Part shown: piece by piece, positions 6,995 through 13,544 of the stretch
Layout of the letters: each line of letters begins with the position of its first letter
Numbering within the stretch: position 1 is the first letter of the stretch
Source of the DNA: Caldipriscus sp964426895
GTDB taxonomy: Bacteria; Hydrothermota; Hydrothermia; LBFQ01
Length of the DNA: 13,667 bases
Direction: 5' to 3'
Assembly (NCBI GenBank): GCA_964426895.1
Contig: CAYRSH010000044.1
Span: forward strand, 1 to 13,667
Program-made: the position numbers and the translations under genes
The notes under the pieces: generated by a model
What the model was told of the DNA's origin: nothing
Databases searched by the model: none
Seen by the model: the letters and a program-made list of their open reading frames with translations, nothing else

Positions 6995-7590
6995 TGTTCG
7001 CCGGTATAGTTGAGGGGAGGTGTAAGGTAGTAAATTTTGAGGATTACGATAGGGGAAAAAGGGTTTGGTTTGAGTTTGAAAACTTAGAGGGGTTTTATAC
7101 CGGACAATCTATATCCATAGACGGCGTTTGCTTAACGGTTGAGGAGTACGAGGGCAATAGGGCTTTGTTTTTTCTATCGGATGAAACCCTTAGAAGGACG
7201 AAGTTTGGCTCAACCATCAATGCCGGTTATGTTTGCAATTACGAGAGATCGTTAAGAGTGGGTGATAGGATAGACGGGCATTTTGTTTTGGGACATGTTG
7301 ATGGTGTTGGAAAGGTTGTAAGAATAGACGATTACGGAGATGAGGGCTTGGATTTGCAGGTTGAAATTCCGGAAAACCTTATGGTTTATGTTGCGGAAAA
7401 GGGTTCAATAGCATTAGACGGGACGAGTTTAACCGTAAACGGGGTTCAGGGTAATGTAATATCCATTAGAATTATACCGCAAACCCTTAAAATCACCGCA
7501 TTCCCTTTTAGGAAGGTGGGGGATTTAATAAATATTGAGGTTGATGTTTTGGCGAGGTATGTGGTGAATTATTTGAGGAGAGATGGTTAA
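6994..7590 (+). CDS. ribE: Riboflavin synthase, alpha subunit
   Basis: This 198-residue enzyme converts two molecules of 6,7-dimethyl-8-ribityllumazine into riboflavin and a pyrimidinedione. It has the standard two lumazine-binding repeats: MFAGIVEG at 1-8 with SIDGVCLTV at 41-49, and GHFVLGHVDGVGKV from 95 with SIALDGTSLTVNGV from 138. Residues matching the E. coli active site are S41, C46, H101 and D184. No other riboflavin gene is in the window; the neighbours are an outer-membrane-like protein and a thioredoxin-fold protein, so this is not a rib operon. The next gene starts eight bases before this one ends. Confidence 0.95.
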   Translation: MFAGIVEGRCKVVNFEDYDRGKRVWFEFENLEGFYTGQSISIDGVCLTVEEYEGNRALFFLSDETLRRTKFGSTINAGYVCNYERSLRVGDRIDGHFVLGHVDGVGKVVRIDDYGDEGLDLQVEIPENLMVYVAEKGSIALDGTSLTVNGVQGNVISIRIIPQTLKITAFPFRKVGDLINIEVDVLARYVVNYLRRDG

Positions 7591-7906
7591 GGTTGAGTTT
7601 TTGTTTTGGGAAGGGTGTTCCTCCCGCGATAGGGCGTTGGAAAGATTGAAAAAGGTTTTGGATGAATTGAATGTAAAATACGAGATTGAAATAATAGAGG
7701 TTAAAACCGAGGAGGATGCCCAAAGGTTAAAGTTCCCCGGTTCTCCCACCATAAGGATAAACGGCGAGGATATTCAACCTGAAACCGCAAAACCCCCATA
7801 CTCTTTGAGTTGCAGGACATATATCATAAACGGGAGGTTTTTACCCCTACCGGGTGAGGAATACCTTAGAGAAAGGATTAAGGAAATCATTAATGACATC
7901 GGGTAA
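7583..7906 (+). CDS. Thioredoxin-fold protein with a single active-site Cys
   Basis: This 107-residue protein has a thioredoxin-like order: a first strand KVEFLFWEGC, a helix, then strands around KYEIEIIEV and FPGSPTIRING with the expected cis-Pro at P55. C12 lies at the N-terminal active-site position, but the motif is CSSR, so the resolving Cys is absent. A second conserved-looking Cys is C77 in YSLSCRTY. This resembles the small thioredoxin-like proteins found in thermophiles and near mercury-resistance genes, whose role is not established. It overlaps riboflavin synthase by eight bases and is the last gene of its unit. A redox or metal-binding role is possible but unproven. Confidence 0.7.
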   Translation: MVKVEFLFWEGCSSRDRALERLKKVLDELNVKYEIEIIEVKTEEDAQRLKFPGSPTIRINGEDIQPETAKPPYSLSCRTYIINGRFLPLPGEEYLRERIKEIINDIG

Positions 7907-7933
7907 ATAGCGGGATAGAGTATTCCACTGTTT

Positions 7934-7962
7934 CACTCCGTGCTTTATACGGCCACACGGTG
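7934..7962 (+). terminator. Weak hairpin between convergent genes, possible terminator
   Basis: CCGTG at 7938-7942 pairs with CACGG at 7956-7960 around a 13-base loop. CA at 7934-7935 and TG at 7961-7962 can extend the stem across a two-base bulge. T-rich sequence on the plus strand begins only about 10 bases after the stem, and the longest T run is more than 20 bases away, so this is a poor intrinsic terminator. It lies in the 70-base gap between two convergent units, where a terminator is expected. I see nothing else in that gap. Confidence 0.3.
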
Positions 7963-7976
7963 AGATGGCATTTGTT

Positions 7977-9563
7977 TTATATAATTTTTTTCAAAAAACC
8001 GGATTCCTCACAGTTTAAAACCCTTTCTTTTGGAATCCTCGCCCTACTCGCCTGCGCACATCCCAAAAACATAAAATCCATATCCCATTCTCTATGCGCA
8101 TCCGTGTTTATACTGACATAACCCCTGTAATCCATCAAGGCATAAGCGTCCAAATCAACCCTCTTGGGATTTGCATTTATTTCCAAAGCCTTACCCTCAT
8201 CCTCCGCAACCCTCATAACCTCATCAATATCAATCATATAAGATGGCCTCTTCTTCAAAACCCTTCCCCTCGGGTGTGCGATGATATGAACATACGGGTT
8301 TTTTAAAGCGGATATTATCCTCGGCGTAACATCTTCATCTTCCTTCCAGTTATGAACCGATGCTATTACCAAATCAAACATTTTTAAAACCTCATCGGGA
8401 TAATCAAGTGAACCGTCTGATTTTATATCCACTTCGGTTGCAAAGAGGATTTTCATATAAGGATACTTCTCCCTTAAACGCAGAATTTTTGAATATTTTT
8501 CCTTTAACCTTTCCTCGTTTAGACCCCCTGCATAACCCGAAGAGGGAGAATGATCCGCCAACCCTACAACCGTATATCCCCTGTTTATGGCGTTTAAAAC
8601 CGCCTCTTCAATTTCCATTGACCCGTCCGAAAATGTCGTATGAACATGAAAATCCCCCATTATACTTTCTGGTAAAACCGGTTCCGGTAATTTGCCTTTG
8701 ATGGCCAAATCCACTTCTGAACCGTCGTGCCTCTGGAAGGGGTGGATGAACTTTAAGCCAAGCCTATCATAAACCTCCTCCTCGGTTTCCCCCCTAATAT
8801 CCCCCAACTTTAATAAGGCCTTTACATGCCCCTCCGGACCGGTTGAATAAACCAAAACCTCCCCCAAATCGTTTTCGGTATATATATGAATTTTCACGGG
8901 TATTCTTTCGCCTCCCCACAACCAATATCCCCCCTCAAACCTACCCGAAATCGCCAATTTAAAGGCATCGTCTTCGCTAACCGCAAATTCAAGGACATCT
9001 ATTAAAGGTTCCCCCCTCCTAAAAGCCCCCACCGCAATGGCCGACCTATACTCATATGTAAAGGATTTAACAAGGGGTATGGCCTCGCTCATCAAAAGCA
9101 AATCCCTTTGCGATTTATAGAATTTAAGGTTTTCATAAACCTTTGAAGGGTCTTTAAATACCCTCTTGGCTTCCCCTTTTTGCAAAAATACCTCCAAATC
9201 GTCAACGGATGTTATACCCATTTCCCAAAGTTCCCTAACCTTTGCTGGACCTATACCCCTAATTTTTAAAAGTTCGGTTAAGGATATTGGGACCTCTTGG
9301 GATAAACTCTCAAACTTTGATACTTTACCCGTTTCAATGAATTCCTTTATCTTTCCCGCTATCGCATCCCCAACCCTTAACCTCTCCTTTATCCCCCTTA
9401 ATCCCTCACTTTCATAAAGGGATTTTATGTCTTCCGGAAACATTATGATTTTCTTTGATGCAGACCTGTACGCCTCAACCTTAAACCTGTTTTCCCCCTT
9501 TATCTCCTCTATGTCGCCTATAATTTGGAAGATTTTGTAAAGGTAATAGTTTGTCTCAAACAT
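7977..9563 (-). CDS. polX: PolX-family protein with degenerate polymerase site and intact PHP nuclease domain
   Basis: This 528-residue protein has the bacterial PolX layout. An N-terminal helical domain has helix-hairpin-helix segments near 57-80 and 95-117 (KIRGIGPAKVREL); a polymerase palm covers about 160-290; a C-terminal PHP domain covers about 302-528. The PHP metal ligands are all present: H306, H308, D313, D337-H338, E377, H404, H430, D488 and H490. The palm keeps RRG at 182-184, but the aspartates normally found in GDxD are V190 and E192, the third, normally in VDLR, is K224, and GS is GA at 179-180. It is therefore probably not a DNA polymerase, but may still be an exonuclease or phosphoesterase. 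It starts two bases after the STAS gene. Confidence 0.88.
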   Translation of the reverse strand: MFETNYYLYKIFQIIGDIEEIKGENRFKVEAYRSASKKIIMFPEDIKSLYESEGLRGIKERLRVGDAIAGKIKEFIETGKVSKFESLSQEVPISLTELLKIRGIGPAKVRELWEMGITSVDDLEVFLQKGEAKRVFKDPSKVYENLKFYKSQRDLLLMSEAIPLVKSFTYEYRSAIAVGAFRRGEPLIDVLEFAVSEDDAFKLAISGRFEGGYWLWGGERIPVKIHIYTENDLGEVLVYSTGPEGHVKALLKLGDIRGETEEEVYDRLGLKFIHPFQRHDGSEVDLAIKGKLPEPVLPESIMGDFHVHTTFSDGSMEIEEAVLNAINRGYTVVGLADHSPSSGYAGGLNEERLKEKYSKILRLREKYPYMKILFATEVDIKSDGSLDYPDEVLKMFDLVIASVHNWKEDEDVTPRIISALKNPYVHIIAHPRGRVLKKRPSYMIDIDEVMRVAEDEGKALEINANPKRVDLDAYALMDYRGYVSINTDAHREWDMDFMFLGCAQASRARIPKERVLNCEESGFLKKII

Positions 9564-9565
9564 CC

Positions 9566-9934
9566 TTACAGTTCTATATTCTCCAAACCCAAATCCTTTA
9601 AGGCCGTATAAACATCCGGATAAACTTTAAAAATCCTATCAAACCTCATAATCCTAAATACGGATTCCAACTGCCCATGAACGGCGCATAGATATACATC
9701 CCCACCCCTTTCCCTCGCACGCTTCGTTATGGTAATAAGTGCCCCCCAAACCGTTGATGACATATAATCCGCTTTTTCAAAATCCAGAATGAAATATTTA
9801 CATTCCTCTCTCATCCTATCGTCAAAGAACATTATCAGCGATTCCCTATAAGCGGTATCAAGGCTCCCAAAAAACCTTACTACACAATACTCACCTTCCT
9901 TTCTATACCTTACCTGTTTGTCAAAATTTTTCAT
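9566..9934 (-). CDS. STAS-domain protein (anti-sigma-factor antagonist-like)
   Basis: This 122-residue single STAS domain has strands CVVRFFGSLD and KYFILDFEKADYM, then the regulatory loop MSSTVWGALI, then GGDVYLCAV and the terminal helix. Aligned with SpoIIAA (DFMDSSGLG), the phosphorylated Ser falls on S60 and the preceding Asp is S59. Phosphoswitch regulation is therefore possible, although the loop is non-standard. Proteins of this fold bind anti-sigma kinases or act in other phosphorylation relays; no RsbW-like kinase or sigma gene is nearby. It heads a unit with the PolX protein. The ATG lies seven bases after a TAGAAT, so it too is probably leaderless. Confidence 0.82.
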   Translation of the reverse strand: MKNFDKQVRYRKEGEYCVVRFFGSLDTAYRESLIMFFDDRMREECKYFILDFEKADYMSSTVWGALITITKRARERGGDVYLCAVHGQLESVFRIMRFDRIFKVYPDVYTALKDLGLENIEL

Positions 9935-9941
9935 AGCAGGT

Positions 9942-9947
9942 ATTCTA
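9942..9947 (-). promoter_or_regulatory. -10-like element (TAGAAT) of the STAS-PolX unit
   Basis: The minus strand reads GGTTTAGAAT, then ACCTGCT, then ATG. It differs from the other promoters at one base of the hexamer and has the shortest distance to the start. It is divergent from the DUF59 promoter, with 22 bases between the two hexamers. Confidence 0.45.
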
Positions 9948-9969
9948 AACCCGAAAAAATTTACAACTT

Positions 9970-9975
9970 TATAAT
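9970..9975 (+). promoter_or_regulatory. -10 element of the DUF59-rpoZ-coaBC unit
   Basis: The sequence is CAACTTTATAAT, then TTCCGAACTT, then ATG. The 13-mer CAACTTTATAATT is identical to that before rpmH, and an A-run followed by TTT lies upstream in both. The 10-base distance allows a leader of zero to about three bases. Confidence 0.6.
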
Positions 9976-9985
9976 TTCCGAACTT

Positions 9986-10312
9986 ATGACAAAAGACAAA
10001 CTTACAAAAGAGGCAATAGTTGAGGTGTTAAAGGAGATATACGACCCCGAAATCCCTATAAACATTTGGGATTTGGGTTTAATATATGCCTTGGAAGTCG
10101 ATCCCGAAAAGAAATACGCCTATGTCCTTATGACCGTTACCGCACCCGGATGCCCCATAGCAGAACCCCTTGCGGAAGCGGTTAGGGAAAGGATAAGGGA
10201 TTTGGGGTTTGAAGATGTTGAGGTTGAGATAACCTTTGATCCACCTTGGACAATTGATAGGATGACCGAGGAAGGTAAAGAGGCTTTAAGGATGATGGGT
10301 TATCCAATTTAA
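9986..10312 (+). CDS. MIP18/DUF59-family protein (SufT/PaaD-like Fe-S assembly factor)
   Basis: This 108-residue, single-domain protein carries the family signatures: YDPEIPINIWDLGLIY at 19-34, MTVTAPGCPIAEPL at 49-62 with C56, and ITFDPPWTIDRMTEEGK near 82-98. Proteins of this family help mature Fe-S proteins; the Cys in TAPGCP is the conserved reactive residue. No suf or isc genes are in the window, so its exact client is unknown. It begins a six-gene plus-strand unit; rpoZ follows after seven bases. The ATG is fixed by the -10 element ten bases upstream. Confidence 0.9.
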   Translation: MTKDKLTKEAIVEVLKEIYDPEIPINIWDLGLIYALEVDPEKKYAYVLMTVTAPGCPIAEPLAEAVRERIRDLGFEDVEVEITFDPPWTIDRMTEEGKEALRMMGYPI

Positions 10313-10318
10313 AGGGGG
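10313..10318 (+). promoter_or_regulatory. Purine-rich ribosome binding site before rpoZ
   Basis: AGGGGG lies directly after the DUF59 stop. It is one base before the ATG at 10320 but seven bases before the in-frame ATG at 10326, so its spacing favours the second ATG as the real start of rpoZ. Confidence 0.45.
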
Positions 10319-10319
10319 T

Positions 10320-10547
10320 ATGAAAATGAAAAGGGTAAATCTTGCGGATTTGTTTGATGTTGATGAATATGAAAGGAGGGAGGGTAATAAATATAAGGCC
10401 ACAGTGTTAATAGGTAGGTTTGCGAGGTACCTTATAAGGAAAAGTGAGAGGGAAAAGATAACCCTTGAAGATGAACCCGTAATTATCGCCTCTGAAAAGC
10501 TCATAAAGGAAGGAATACCTTACACCGAGGTGGAAGGTGAAGTTTGA
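10320..10547 (+). CDS. rpoZ: RNA polymerase omega subunit
   Basis: This 75-residue protein has the omega pattern: a short N-terminal helix (RVNLADLF), then NKYKATVLIGRFARYLI, matching the family's NkYxxVxxaakRAR stretch, then a run equivalent to KPxxiAxxEi (EDEPVIIASEKLIKEG). Omega helps assemble and stabilise RNA polymerase by binding the beta' subunit. The order rpoZ then coaBC is common in bacteria and supports the call. Its TGA overlaps the TTG start of coaBC. The start may be the second ATG at 10326, which is better spaced from the AGGGGG. Confidence 0.83.
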   Translation: MKMKRVNLADLFDVDEYERREGNKYKATVLIGRFARYLIRKSEREKITLEDEPVIIASEKLIKEGIPYTEVEGEV

Positions 10548-11683
10548 AGGTCGTCGTAGGGGTAAGCGGTAGTATAGCGGCGCATAAGGCCCTCCTCTTG
10601 TGTAGGGAACTGTATAAAAGGGGTTATGAAATAAAGGTTATTTTAACAAAGGGAGCGTTAAACTTCGTTCTACCCTTACCCTTTAAGGAGTTGGCAAATG
10701 CGGATATTTTTACCGATGAGGATTTCTTTAAAGGGAATACGCATATAGACCTTTCAAGGTGGGCGGAAGCTTTTGTTATAGTTCCGGCAACCTATAACAT
10801 AATTGGGAAGGTTGCCAACGGTATAGCGGATGACCTATTAACATCGGCCGCCGCATCATATAAAGGACCTTTGATATTTATACCGGCTATGCACACCGAA
10901 ATGTGGAGGAATCCAATCCTAAAAGAAAACATTAATAGGCTTAAATCCTTCGGGCATATTGTATTTCCAACGGTTGAAGGGCCTTTGGCGAGCGGGGATT
11001 ACGGTGAGGGTAGGATGGTTGAAGTTGAGGATATTTTAAGTTTTTTGGAGGATATAAGAAAACTGAGAGATTTCTGGAAGGATAAAAGGGTGGTCATAAC
11101 TTATGGTGGTACTATGGAAAGCATTGACGATGTTAGGGTTATAACGAACAAATCATCGGGGAAAATGGGTATATCTTTGGCAACATACCTAAGAGCGCTC
11201 GGGAGTTATGTTATAGCAATAGGTTGCGGTGGGGTTGATGTTGCGCCTTCCAACGAGTTTTACAGGGTTTATACGGTTGAAGAACTTTATAACGCTTTGA
11301 AAGATTTGGATTACGATTATCTTTTCATGGCCGCCGCGGTATCGGATTTTAAACCTTCCTACCAAAAGGGTAAGATAAAGAGGGAAGGGGGAAAAGTTAT
11401 TTTGGAATTAACCCCCACCCTTGATGTTTTAAGGGAAACAACAAAACGCAAAAGGGGTAAAGTCGTGGGTTTTGCCTTGGAAGAAAAAGAAAAACTCGTT
11501 GAAGAGGCCAAAAGGAAACTCGTTGAGAAGGATTTGGATTACATAGTTGCCAACCCAATTAATGTAATAGGAAAGGATACAACGGAAGTCGTTTTAATAT
11601 CCCAAAAAGGTGTTTTGGGAGAGTTTAAAGGGACAAAATGGGAAGTGGCAAGGGAAATAATAAGGAGGTTAAGTTCGGAGTAG
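10544..11683 (+). CDS. coaBC: CoaBC: phosphopantothenoylcysteine decarboxylase / phosphopantothenate-cysteine ligase
   Basis: This 379-residue bifunctional enzyme of coenzyme A synthesis starts with TTG, overlapping the rpoZ stop (TTGA). The CoaC half has VSGSIAAHKA at 7-16 for FMN binding, catalytic H67 in NTHIDL, and VANGIADDLL at 90-99. The CoaB half starts near 181 with VVITYGGTMESIDDVR, then TNKSSGKMG at 201-209, AAAVSDF at 263-269, KGKIKRE and TPTLDVL. Two CoaC positions are unusual: PAMN is PAMH (H117), and the Cys of the flexible lid motif, CGxxGxGRM in E. coli, is Ser (S150 in ASGDYGEGRM). The E. coli Cys is needed to reduce the reaction intermediate, so the decarboxylase may work differently. 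At 379 residues it is slightly short. Confidence 0.94.
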   Translation: MKVVVGVSGSIAAHKALLLCRELYKRGYEIKVILTKGALNFVLPLPFKELANADIFTDEDFFKGNTHIDLSRWAEAFVIVPATYNIIGKVANGIADDLLTSAAASYKGPLIFIPAMHTEMWRNPILKENINRLKSFGHIVFPTVEGPLASGDYGEGRMVEVEDILSFLEDIRKLRDFWKDKRVVITYGGTMESIDDVRVITNKSSGKMGISLATYLRALGSYVIAIGCGGVDVAPSNEFYRVYTVEELYNALKDLDYDYLFMAAAVSDFKPSYQKGKIKREGGKVILELTPTLDVLRETTKRKRGKVVGFALEEKEKLVEEAKRKLVEKDLDYIVANPINVIGKDTTEVVLISQKGVLGEFKGTKWEVAREIIRRLSSE

Positions 11684-12117
11684 ATGCGATGTTGGGGAAA
11701 GTGGTTAGGGTTTTGAGGTTTTACGGCTTTGACACGGAATATTACAGGGATGAAAGGGATATAGAGATAGTTGCCAAATGTTTGAGGGATGGGAGGGTTT
11801 TGATAACCTCGGATAGGGATTTGGTTAAATTGGCCAAGGCTTGGGGGTTGGGTGTTTATTTCGTTGAGAATTCCGAAAGCGACAAGTGGGATATAGCAAA
11901 GGGTATAATAAGGGATTTAAAGCTGAAACCAAACCCCTTTACGAGATGTCCAAAATGCAATGGGAAACTTAAAATGGTTTCAAAATGGGAGTTGGAAGGT
12001 TTTGTACATCCCTTTGTTTGGAACAGGTATGACGAATTCGCGGTTTGTGAGGAGTGCGGACAAATATACTGGGAAGGAACGCATTACGACAAGATTTTGA
12101 GGAATATGGGGAAGTAA
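11638..12117 (+). CDS. Mut7-C family RNase-like protein with C-terminal zinc ribbon
   Basis: The protein combines a PIN-like Mut7-C domain (FGVDAMLGKVVRVLRFYGFDT at about 13-33, then LITSDRDLVKLA at 55-66) with a zinc ribbon whose Cys pairs are C104-C107 (CPKC) and C137-C140 (CEEC). Acidic residues D16, D59 and D61 are candidates for the metal site. The family is named from the C-terminal domain of the Mut-7 exonuclease and is thought to be nucleolytic; the substrate is unknown. The start is uncertain. The ATG at 11638 gives 159 residues and a 46-base overlap with coaBC; the next in-frame ATG, at 11689, would remove the first strand and D16. nnrE-nnrD follows after two bases. Confidence 0.82.
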   Translation: MGSGKGNNKEVKFGVDAMLGKVVRVLRFYGFDTEYYRDERDIEIVAKCLRDGRVLITSDRDLVKLAKAWGLGVYFVENSESDKWDIAKGIIRDLKLKPNPFTRCPKCNGKLKMVSKWELEGFVHPFVWNRYDEFAVCEECGQIYWEGTHYDKILRNMGK

Positions 12118-12119
12118 AT

Positions 12120-13544
12120 ATGCGTAAAGTATTCTCCTTTGAGGATACAAAGGTTTTTGATAAACTCGCGGAAGAAAGGGGTTATTCCCTTGAAACCCTA
12201 ATGGAAATAGCGGGAAAGGGTGTTTATGAGGTTATAAAAAGCAGGTTTGATTTAAGGGGTTTAAGGGTTGTGGTTGTTTGCGGTAAGGGAAACAACGGGG
12301 GTGATGGCCTTGTATGTGCGAGATACCTATCATTATCGGGTGCAAATGTTAAGGTTTATATACCCTCTGGGGAATTATCGGGCCTATCAAAACTACAATT
12401 GGAAAGGTTAAAGGGCCTTTGCGAAATAAGCGTATATTCCGATGAAATCATTTACGATATTGTTAAGGCGGATGTTGTGGTTGATGCGGTTTTTGGTGTG
12501 GGTTTTTCCGGTAGGTTAAAGGAGGATTACAGAAAGGTTATAGGGGCAATCAACGAAGGTAAGTTTATAGTAAGCGTTGATGTCCCTTCGGGTGTTTCCG
12601 GTGATGGGAGTGTTGAGGATTTATGCGTTAGGGCGGATTTAACGGTTTGTATGGGTGCGTTAAAGGAGGCGGTTTTGCTATTTCCGGGGAGGGTTTTTGC
12701 GGGTGAGCTTGTGGTTGTGGATTTGGGCGTTCCCTTCCCCAATGGAATTGGAAGTTTTTTAATAGAGGAATCGGATATAAGGGAATTTATACCAAAACCT
12801 TTGGGAAACGAGCATAAAGGGAAATTCGGGAGGTTGGTGGTGTTTGCGGGGTCAAAGAAATACCCCGGGGCATTAAACTTAACACTTTTGGGGGCGCTGA
12901 GGGGAGGGGCTGGACTTATATACGCTTTAAATTTGGAAAACTTAACCATCTTATACCCCGAGGTTATACCCCTTAATAGTTTAAACTTTCCATTCAAGCC
13001 TTCGGCTTTTGCGATAGGGCCCGGCTTAAGCGAGGACGAAAATATGCTTAAAACCGCTTATGAACTCATGTCCGATTACCCCGATGTTCCCGTTGTCCTT
13101 GATGCGGATGGTTTAAAACTGTTAAAGGAATTCCCGCATATATTGGATAGTGAGAATTTAATCATCACACCGCATCCCGGAGAATTTTCCAAACTTTTCG
13201 ACGGAAAACCCGATGAAATTGACAAAAACAGAATAAATATTGCCAAGGAATTTTCACAAAAGTATGGTTGTATTTTGGTGCTGAAGGGGAATCCCACCGT
13301 AGTGGGGCATAAAGGCAATGTTTATATAAATCCAACGGGCAATACATCTTTGGCAAAGGGGGGTAGTGGGGATATTCTAACGGGTTTGATAGGTTCCCTT
13401 TTGGCCCAAGGTCTTAAACCTTTGGAGGCGGCATTATCCGGTGTTTATATACACGGAAAGGCGGCGGGTTTGGTGGATAACAGGTCTTATCGTTTAACTG
13501 AAATAGCGGATAAAATACCCGAGGTGTTTAAATGGTTTTCTTAA
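12120..13544 (+). CDS. nnrED: Bifunctional NAD(P)H-hydrate epimerase / ADP-dependent NAD(P)H-hydrate dehydratase
   Basis: This 474-residue fusion repairs hydrated, inactive NADH and NADPH. The N-terminal epimerase (YjeF_N) has GKGNNGGDGLVCARYL at 55-70 and VDVPSG at 153-158. The C-terminal ribokinase-like dehydratase starts near 222 and has HKGKFGRLVVFAGS at 232-245, ALRGGAGL at 259-266, LDADGLKLL at 327-335, TPHPGE at 350-355, and AKGGSGDILTG at 412-422, where D418 is the likely base. I chose the ATG at 12120, two bases after the preceding stop, over an upstream in-frame ATG at 12054, because the family homology begins at MRKVFSFEDT and GGGGAAG lies six bases upstream. Damage to NADH is heat-promoted, which suits a thermophile. 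Confidence 0.94.
   Translation: MRKVFSFEDTKVFDKLAEERGYSLETLMEIAGKGVYEVIKSRFDLRGLRVVVVCGKGNNGGDGLVCARYLSLSGANVKVYIPSGELSGLSKLQLERLKGLCEISVYSDEIIYDIVKADVVVDAVFGVGFSGRLKEDYRKVIGAINEGKFIVSVDVPSGVSGDGSVEDLCVRADLTVCMGALKEAVLLFPGRVFAGELVVVDLGVPFPNGIGSFLIEESDIREFIPKPLGNEHKGKFGRLVVFAGSKKYPGALNLTLLGALRGGAGLIYALNLENLTILYPEVIPLNSLNFPFKPSAFAIGPGLSEDENMLKTAYELMSDYPDVPVVLDADGLKLLKEFPHILDSENLIITPHPGEFSKLFDGKPDEIDKNRINIAKEFSQKYGCILVLKGNPTVVGHKGNVYINPTGNTSLAKGGSGDILTGLIGSLLAQGLKPLEAALSGVYIHGKAAGLVDNRSYRLTEIADKIPEVFKWFS

Noticed and set aside
7594..7633. CSSR in the thioredoxin-fold protein as a sign of an inactivated redox site
   Set aside because: Proteins of this small family often vary at the second Cys position, so the missing Cys is not clearly unusual.
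7907..7976. CRISPR repeat or small RNA in the gap between convergent genes
   Set aside because: There is no repeated unit and no promoter for either strand; only a weak hairpin is present.
8360..8701. A 113-codon open frame on the plus strand
   Set aside because: It is antisense to the conserved PHP domain of the PolX gene and has the Pro/Leu-rich composition of a reverse frame.
12054..12119. Longer version of nnrED with 22 extra N-terminal residues
   Set aside because: The extension lies inside the Mut7-C zinc ribbon coding sequence; family homology begins at the ATG at 12120.
12527..12997. A 156-codon open frame on the minus strand
   Set aside because: It lies wholly within nnrED, is rich in Pro, Ser and Lys as expected from the reverse of GGT/GGG- and TTT-rich codons, and has no promoter or ribosome binding site.
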